DNA of 20,230 nt, from positions 1 to 20,230 of IMG/VR virus record IMGVR_UViG_3300037549_000001, one strand, 5' to 3'. Every line of letters starts with the position of its first letter. Within the stretch, counting starts at the first letter, position 1. A program made the translations under genes and the position numbers. Source of the stretch: a virus. The notes below the pieces were generated by a model that made no database searches, was not told the DNA's origin, and saw nothing but the letters and a program-made list of their open reading frames with translations. Of this stretch, positions 16,106 through 20,230 are shown piece by piece.

Positions 16106-16591
16106 TTAATTAGCTCTCCACCAAGCATTAGATCCATTATTAACAAGTAATGGCTTAATAATATTTCTAACATTTAATGGTATTACAGGGGCTACTCTTA
16201 TTTGTTCAAGTGAAACAGAACCTACCGTCATATTTTTAGATGTTCCTGTAGTGTCGTTTACACCAGAATTATTAAGAAAATGATATGCTAACTCCATTGT
16301 ACCTTTAAGAAGCCTATCAGGATACACTATAGTGATACCATCAACAATTATAAAATCGCCATATTTTTGATCGTAGTAAGCGAAGGATCTAGGAAAAGCC
16401 ATTGCTTGAGTATCTGTAAGAGCTGTCCCTAGCCAACTTTGTTCATCAAGGATCATGGATGCTGTTATAAGGGCTTGTTGCTTCATTAAGTCTGTAGCAT
16501 TAGTCCATGCAGCAACATCCAATCTATCCCCGAAATGACTGTCTGCATCAGCTTGGCTTACATATGAATTCGTACCAACAGCTAATGCCAT
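16106..16591 (-). CDS. Head-tail adaptor, DnaT-like ssDNA-binding family annotation
   Basis: 161 residues. MALAVGTNSYVSQADADSHF, then W...TDLMKQQALITASMILD, WLGT and AFPRS is the N-terminal pattern of phage proteins annotated as DnaT-like. In siphophages these occupy the first connector position and have an adaptor-like helix bundle. The DnaT label is an annotation habit and does not imply a replication role here. AAGGGA lies 5 nt before ATG. C-terminal helices (LLKGTMELAYHFL) fit ring packing. It follows the capsid gene after a 59-bp gap with a hairpin. Confidence 0.75.
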   Translation of the reverse strand: MALAVGTNSYVSQADADSHFGDRLDVAAWTNATDLMKQQALITASMILDEQSWLGTALTDTQAMAFPRSFAYYDQKYGDFIIVDGITIVYPDRLLKGTMELAYHFLNNSGVNDTTGTSKNMTVGSVSLEQIRVAPVIPLNVRNIIKPLLVNNGSNAWWRAN

Positions 16592-16614
16592 AATATTCCC
16601 TTCTAATAAAGAGC

Positions 16615-16639
16615 TACCTAACCTTATACAAATTAGGTA
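16615..16639 (-). other. Hairpin between capsid and adaptor genes
   Basis: TACCTAA and TTAGGTA form a 7-bp stem around an 11-nt loop in the 59-bp gap behind the major capsid gene. No clear U-run follows in the minus-strand transcript, so it is more likely an mRNA stability or weak attenuation element that makes capsid protein more abundant than adaptor. The function is inference. Confidence 0.35.
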
Positions 16640-16650
16640 TTCTTTAAATT

Positions 16651-17853
16651 TTAGTTATGGAATACTGGCAAGATTCCCAAACCAAGTGCAGATTGAGCTT
16701 TACGATTCCAAGAACCAGTAGCAGTACCAATAGTACCACCAGTAGCTGTACCAATATCAGCGCCTGGAGTTACACCATTGAAAATTGCATTTGAAAAGTC
16801 GTTATTAGTTGGGAATACAGTGGATGCACCAATCCAATCATAACCGCCAGGATGAGCAACATAACCCCAACGATACCATACATCTGTAGATCCACCACCG
16901 TTGAATGCACGACCATCACGGAAGATTTCCGTAGGATTAGGTACATCTAAACCTTCCATAGCTACTGCACCAGGCAATACAATGAAAGAAGTTTGAGGAC
17001 CAGCAATATCAACACCAGCACCGAGATTGATACCAGTCAGTTGTGATGCTGTAAATCCTTGGTTAGCACGTGTTTGAAGAACACGGAACTTTCCACCAAA
17101 CAATGTATTGAACATAATCGAACCATCTTGTACACGATCTTGGTCAACAATGTTAGCAGAACGCAAGGAAGCCATAACAGCAGGTTGTACAACAACGTAG
17201 CAATATTCTGGCTCATAATCCTTCCACGCCATTCCAAGGGCTTGCAAGAAGCTCTCAGCACGAGACGCACCTTGTACAGCAACGCTAGGGGTAGCGATAA
17301 GGCTATTATTACCCATATCTACATAGAAACCATAGGTTTTGCTAGTTGGGTCATTAGTGAAGGTTTGTCCACCATTACCTGAACCACCACCCGCAGAAGC
17401 AGCACCATACAATACTTCTGATAAGGCTACACCTTGCAATACTGCCAAGATAGCATTGTGTTCATCTTGTGCGCGTGTTTCACCAAAGTCACGACCAATC
17501 TTAGCAAGACCATCCATTTGAGTAACAACTTGCGACATATTAACATTGGTAGCACCATGTGTACGTACCGTCTTAATATAAGTTGCAAAGTCTGATTGAT
17601 ATGTAGTTCCTGTACCTTGTGCAGAGTTAGTCAAAGAAGCAACACCGATATTTGGTGTCAAAGGTTTGAACCAACGCATTTGGCCAATAAATGTTTCAGT
17701 TGTAACATCGATATTTGGGTTGTTACCAACGATACCAGTGCCTGACAATTTCTTGGCATTAGTATATGCTTCATCAGAGTAAGCACCAATTGATGCCTGT
17801 AGTGCATAACTATCACTACCGTTAACGTTTGTAAATAATTGTGCTCCGCTCAT
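16651..17853 (-). CDS. Major capsid protein (HK97-fold type)
   Basis: 400 residues, no Cys-rich or enzyme motif. It carries a Gly/Ser-rich loop about residues 152-165, a helix with GVALSEVLYGAASAG, and long beta strands (YCYVVVQPAVMASLRSA and FGGKFRVLQTRANQGF). The tail part reads VWYRWGYVAHPGGYDWIGAS, typical of capsid proteins of proteobacterial siphophages in which the HK97 spine helix and P-domain are followed by this W-x-x-x-G-Y-x-x-H-P-G strand set. AAAGGAT lies 9 nt before ATG, 33 bp after the scaffold gene. The order scaffold, capsid, adaptor is as expected. There is no delta domain at the N-terminus, which fits a separate scaffold gene. Confidence 0.85.
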   Translation of the reverse strand: MSGAQLFTNVNGSDSYALQASIGAYSDEAYTNAKKLSGTGIVGNNPNIDVTTETFIGQMRWFKPLTPNIGVASLTNSAQGTGTTYQSDFATYIKTVRTHGATNVNMSQVVTQMDGLAKIGRDFGETRAQDEHNAILAVLQGVALSEVLYGAASAGGGSGNGGQTFTNDPTSKTYGFYVDMGNNSLIATPSVAVQGASRAESFLQALGMAWKDYEPEYCYVVVQPAVMASLRSANIVDQDRVQDGSIMFNTLFGGKFRVLQTRANQGFTASQLTGINLGAGVDIAGPQTSFIVLPGAVAMEGLDVPNPTEIFRDGRAFNGGGSTDVWYRWGYVAHPGGYDWIGASTVFPTNNDFSNAIFNGVTPGADIGTATGGTIGTATGSWNRKAQSALGLGILPVFHN

Positions 17854-17886
17854 GCTATATATCCTTTAATGTTTATTGCAGTACGA

Positions 17887-18693
17887 TTAACGTCTGCCTT
17901 GTTTTTGTGGTAATTTACCTTCTGCAGCAAGTTTAATAACTTCTGCTTGGGTCATTTGAAATAATGATTTAGGTTTATCACTACCAGAAGAGCTTGAACC
18001 TTCTTTCGTACCTGCTCCACTGCTAACTTTAACCTTAAAAAGAAATGACATATCTTCTAATTTTGAAAAAGCTTCAACAAAATTTGGAATATTAATTCCT
18101 GAACGATGTATCCATTGTCCATCTTTATCTTGGACTAACTGTGAGATTACCTCACGATACGCCATATCAGCTGCAGCAGCATTACGGAATGTATGTACGC
18201 TAAGGGCTGTTTTAACAGCACTATCACGACTTAACTCTGTATTACGCTTTCTCTCAGCTTCTAATTGTGCTTGAAGCTCTGCAGTACGTAAATCAAATGC
18301 TTCTTTGTGCTTTCCTTCTTCTTCTAAACGTTTAAGAACTGCATCACGTTCTTTTTGTTCGAACTCAGCATTTTTCTTAAGCACTGAATCACGTTCAGCA
18401 TATGCCTTATCTAGATTAGACTTAATTATCTTAAGTTCAGAATCAACTCTGTCTTTAACTAATTTAGCTAACATCTCATCATCTTGTTCGGATGCTGATT
18501 TTCCAATATTAGCGAGTGCTTTTCTAGTAGCCTCTTCTTCTGCCAATGTTTCAGCTTCAGCTTTCTTAGCAGCGTCTTCTGCAGCCTTAACATCAGCTTC
18601 AGCCTTAGCCATAGCAGCAGCATTATCAGAAGCAATTTTTGCAGCGTCTGCATCAGCTTTTTGTTGAGCAGCAATTTCTTGTTCAGTAGCCAT
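17887..18693 (-). CDS. Capsid scaffold-like protein
   Basis: 268 residues from the ATG at 18693 (SD AAAGAGAT 4-7 nt upstream). A longer frame from 18774 runs through the hairpin repeats and has an odd Leu/Arg/Tyr leader with no ribosome site, so it is rejected. Residues about 10-165 are an Ala/Glu/Lys heptad-like coiled coil (AEADVKAAEDAAKKAEAET, EEEGKHKEAFDLRTAEL). The C-terminal part is helical, then Ser/Gly/Lys-rich and ends basic (KLPQKQGRR). This is the usual architecture of phage scaffolds, which bind the capsid protein through a basic end and are later lost. No protease motif is seen. Position just before the capsid gene supports the call. Confidence 0.75.
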   Translation of the reverse strand: MATEQEIAAQQKADADAAKIASDNAAAMAKAEADVKAAEDAAKKAEAETLAEEEATRKALANIGKSASEQDDEMLAKLVKDRVDSELKIIKSNLDKAYAERDSVLKKNAEFEQKERDAVLKRLEEEGKHKEAFDLRTAELQAQLEAERKRNTELSRDSAVKTALSVHTFRNAAAADMAYREVISQLVQDKDGQWIHRSGINIPNFVEAFSKLEDMSFLFKVKVSSGAGTKEGSSSSGSDKPKSLFQMTQAEVIKLAAEGKLPQKQGRR

Positions 18694-18708
18694 TTTATAT
18701 CTCTTTCT

Positions 18709-18721
18709 GAGGTACAACCTC
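18709..18721 (-). repeat. 13-nt hairpin repeat, copy 2
   Basis: GAGGTTGTACCTC on the minus strand: 5-bp stem (6 bp with the flanking T-A) around a TGT loop. It ends 15 nt before the scaffold start, just before its Shine-Dalgarno. It is identical to copy 1, 35 bp away, and both are followed by AGATATAA at slightly different spacing. Confidence 0.7.
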
Positions 18722-18743
18722 AAACTTATTAAATTATATCTTG

Positions 18744-18756
18744 GAGGTACAACCTC
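18744..18756 (-). repeat. 13-nt hairpin repeat, copy 1
   Basis: Exact repeat GAGGTTGTACCTC with a TGT loop, followed by CAAGATATAATTT on the minus strand. The TATAAT (18733-18738) resembles a bacterial -10 site but has no -35 at normal distance. See the finding on the polymerase-like gene upstream. Confidence 0.7.
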
Positions 18757-18759
18757 TAG

Positions 18760-18778
18760 ATAATTGAAATACAATTAT
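18760..18778. other. AT-rich hairpin upstream of the repeats
   Basis: ATAATTG and CAATTAT form a 7-bp stem with a 5-nt loop, 3 bp before hairpin copy 1. The gap 18694-18813 thus holds three hairpins and no gene. Confidence 0.5.
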
Positions 18779-18813
18779 TATTTTCATAGTATCATATAAG
18801 CTTTGGTTTGCTT

Positions 18814-20184
18814 CTAACCTACACCGTAAAAAGAATAATTGTTACTGAAACCTTTCGGTACTGTTTTTAACACATCCTCAACCTTGAGTATATCGGATTC
18901 TTTTAATACTACACCACCTACTATTGATCTACCAGCAACTGGTATTAATCCAGTGTCAATAGCTTCCTTCATATATTGGTCATAGAGCTCTTGTGGGAAA
19001 CCACGGGATTTCATTTCATTAAGAGTATCTACAATAACATTTGAATTAAGCTTATCAGCATATATCTGGCGTAAGGCAGCGCGAGCAGGGATCATATCTG
19101 CTGCATTAGCGAAAAAGGCATCATGAATTGAGCTAGTTGGGGTTGATGTCGCTTTACCCCATAGGTGGAATGCCTTAACTATTGTTGCATCATTACTGTG
19201 ATTTGCGTTAACTCCAAAAGCAGTTTGTGCTTTTGTGGCGTCAACAATATCATTGATTTTACCATCTTTATTAATGAGTTCTTCCCACCAAGTTGGGTCT
19301 GTCTTTTGTGGTATTTGCAATATGTTTGTAACCCATTCCCCATCAGCATTCTTGTAATTAAGACGTTCTTCGAATGTCTGAGTGAAGTCTTGTTCAATAA
19401 CCTTACCATCAAAGTTAACATTTGGTATATTCGTCCAATTCTTGGGTAATTTGTTTGGTGTAAATAAATTAAGATCAACAAGTTTAGTTAATTGTAATGG
19501 TTCTACTTTAAGGATACTTATGCCAGTCCTGCGATATTTTGGTGCACGTACCCCATATAACATCTCAGATAGTATGCCATCAGGTGACCAACCAGGTATA
19601 GATGATAGAAACTTTTCAGATAAAGGTTCATCTTTCATACCTAACATTTCAGATATAGCAGCTGGTAACCTATATCCACTTGTTCTAGTACCAAGTATTT
19701 CTGTTCTTATAACATCACCCCAAGAGATATCTGATTCTTTTGGTTTAGCATTAGTAGCAAAATCTGCAGCTAAACGACCAAAGAATTTAGTAAATGTCTT
19801 AGTTACAGGGGCTTGGGAAGCCAAATTATTACTCATTATTTTAGCAATAGTAGAGAAATCATCTGGTGTAACTATTCTGTTATAATTACCAGTCATTTTA
19901 ACAAGTAGATCTTTAGTTTTAGCATCCAAAAAGAAAAGTTGTTCCATTATATCTTCACCTGGAACTTGACCATTATTGAAGACATCTTTAACATCAGCCC
20001 TTAGTGCCATTAGTTCATCATATTGTGCAGGATCTAAATCTTTGTATCTGGCTGCACGAGCAGATATCTCAGATAAAACTGTATCTCTGTCAGCAGCTTT
20101 TACGACTAATGTATTAGTATCTTTGGCCATAATTTTTCCAAGTTTACCTTCTACATTTAGGATGCCTGTTCGTTCACCTGCCAT
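18814..20184 (-). CDS. C-terminal part of a single-subunit (T7/N4-type) RNA polymerase-like protein
   Basis: 456 residues. The C-terminal third carries motifs of T7-like polymerases: FGVNANHSNDATIVKAF, with H329 and D332 like H784 and D787 of T7 (HSQD), and IHDAFFANAAD, with D355 as the motif C catalytic Asp (T7 D812, HDSFG; human POLRMT HDCYWTHAAD). The His-to-His/Asp spacing (25 residues) is close to T7's 27. Motifs TxxGR, A (D-x-x-x-S/G) and B (R-x-x-x-K ... Y-G) are not found; no YG at the right place. Residues 1-130 are charged and helical. The gene starts right after an in-frame TAA at 20185-20187 with no good Shine-Dalgarno (M19, with GGA 6 nt before it, is an alternative start). It is therefore either a fragment, a subunit of a split polymerase, or a polyvalent structural protein. 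Its place next to the scaffold and capsid genes is unusual. Confidence 0.7.
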   Translation of the reverse strand: MAGERTGILNVEGKLGKIMAKDTNTLVVKAADRDTVLSEISARAARYKDLDPAQYDELMALRADVKDVFNNGQVPGEDIMEQLFFLDAKTKDLLVKMTGNYNRIVTPDDFSTIAKIMSNNLASQAPVTKTFTKFFGRLAADFATNAKPKESDISWGDVIRTEILGTRTSGYRLPAAISEMLGMKDEPLSEKFLSSIPGWSPDGILSEMLYGVRAPKYRRTGISILKVEPLQLTKLVDLNLFTPNKLPKNWTNIPNVNFDGKVIEQDFTQTFEERLNYKNADGEWVTNILQIPQKTDPTWWEELINKDGKINDIVDATKAQTAFGVNANHSNDATIVKAFHLWGKATSTPTSSIHDAFFANAADMIPARAALRQIYADKLNSNVIVDTLNEMKSRGFPQELYDQYMKEAIDTGLIPVAGRSIVGGVVLKESDILKVEDVLKTVPKGFSNNYSFYGVG

Positions 20185-20230
20185 TTATGTTCAATAAGAT
20201 TCGTTAGTTCTTATCGGTACTACACATTAT
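20185..20230. other. Right edge; stop codons in all three minus frames
   Basis: The 46 bases before the polymerase-like gene contain a stop in each minus frame (TAA 20185-20187, TAG 20220-20222, TAA 20204-20206). An upstream gene therefore ends no closer than here, most likely at 20204 or 20220, and the polymerase-like frame does not simply continue past the edge. Confidence 0.6.

Noticed and set aside
16096-16173. 26-residue N-terminal extension of the head closure protein (start at 16173)
   Set aside because: It overlaps the adaptor gene and lacks a ribosome site, while the ATG at 16095 has AAGGGGA.
17037-17282. Minus-strand 81-codon frame inside the major capsid gene
   Set aside because: It is in a different frame of the same coding DNA; the capsid frame has clear strand motifs and a good start.
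18305-18667. Plus-strand 120-codon frame opposite the scaffold-like gene
   Set aside because: It is the antisense mirror of the Ala/Lys/Glu coiled coil, which becomes Ser/Ala/Phe-rich when read on the other strand.
18731-18740. TATAAT between the hairpin repeats as a sigma-70 promoter
   Set aside because: No -35 hexamer at suitable spacing; kept only as context for the hairpin finding.
18709-18756. CRISPR-like repeats
   Set aside because: Only two short palindromic copies with one 22-nt gap; no array.
18694-18774. N-terminal extension of the scaffold-like protein starting at 18774
   Set aside because: It translates the hairpin repeats, has no ribosome site and no family likeness; ATG 18693 has an SD-like site.
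19179-19481. Minus-strand 100-codon frame and plus-strand frames (19165-19449, 19382-19885) opposite or inside the polymerase-like gene
   Set aside because: They are out-of-frame readings of the gene; no motif and no ribosome site.

Overview
The window is a late (virion-structure) gene block of a tailed, AT-rich, lambda-like siphovirus. Every gene I accept lies on the minus strand, so the biological order runs from right (about 20.2 kb) to left (1). Genes are packed with short gaps or overlaps and mostly have good Shine-Dalgarno sites, as in one long late transcription unit. The host cannot be read from the DNA. The J-type tail-tip protein, DUF4128-like terminator and DnaT-like connector suggest a phage of Gram-negative bacteria (inference). 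The terminase and portal genes are not here and probably lie beyond the right edge.

Head region, right to left: a 456-aa protein whose C-terminal part looks like the end of the palm of a T7/N4/mitochondrial-type single-subunit RNA polymerase. Next comes a 120-bp gap holding three small hairpins, two of them exact 13-nt repeats. Then a coiled-coil scaffold-like protein, the major capsid protein, a DnaT-like head-tail adaptor, a head-closure candidate, a DUF4128-like tail terminator and the tail tube protein.

Tail region: a 108-bp gap with palindromes, a small unknown gene, a pair of tail assembly chaperones (G-like and T-like, joined by a TAATG overlap with no visible slippery site), a gp10-like tail-completion protein in an unusual place, and a giant 2499-aa tape measure protein. 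The tape measure carries an internal soluble lytic transglycosylase domain and three copies of a glycine-rich module. Then follow two minor tail/tail-tip proteins, a cupin-SET fusion protein, and a partial J-like host-specificity protein. The J-like frame is open for 1124 codons and runs off the left edge.

The two items that depart from a standard siphovirus late operon are the polymerase-like protein beside the capsid genes and the cupin-SET protein in the tail-tip cluster. Together with the 5-bp-stem/3-nt-loop hairpins just downstream of the polymerase-like gene, they suggest (as inference) a phage that may use its own single-subunit polymerase, possibly split between genes, and may methylate a protein lysine on host or virion. 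No tRNA, rRNA, CRISPR array, insertion sequence or integrase was seen.
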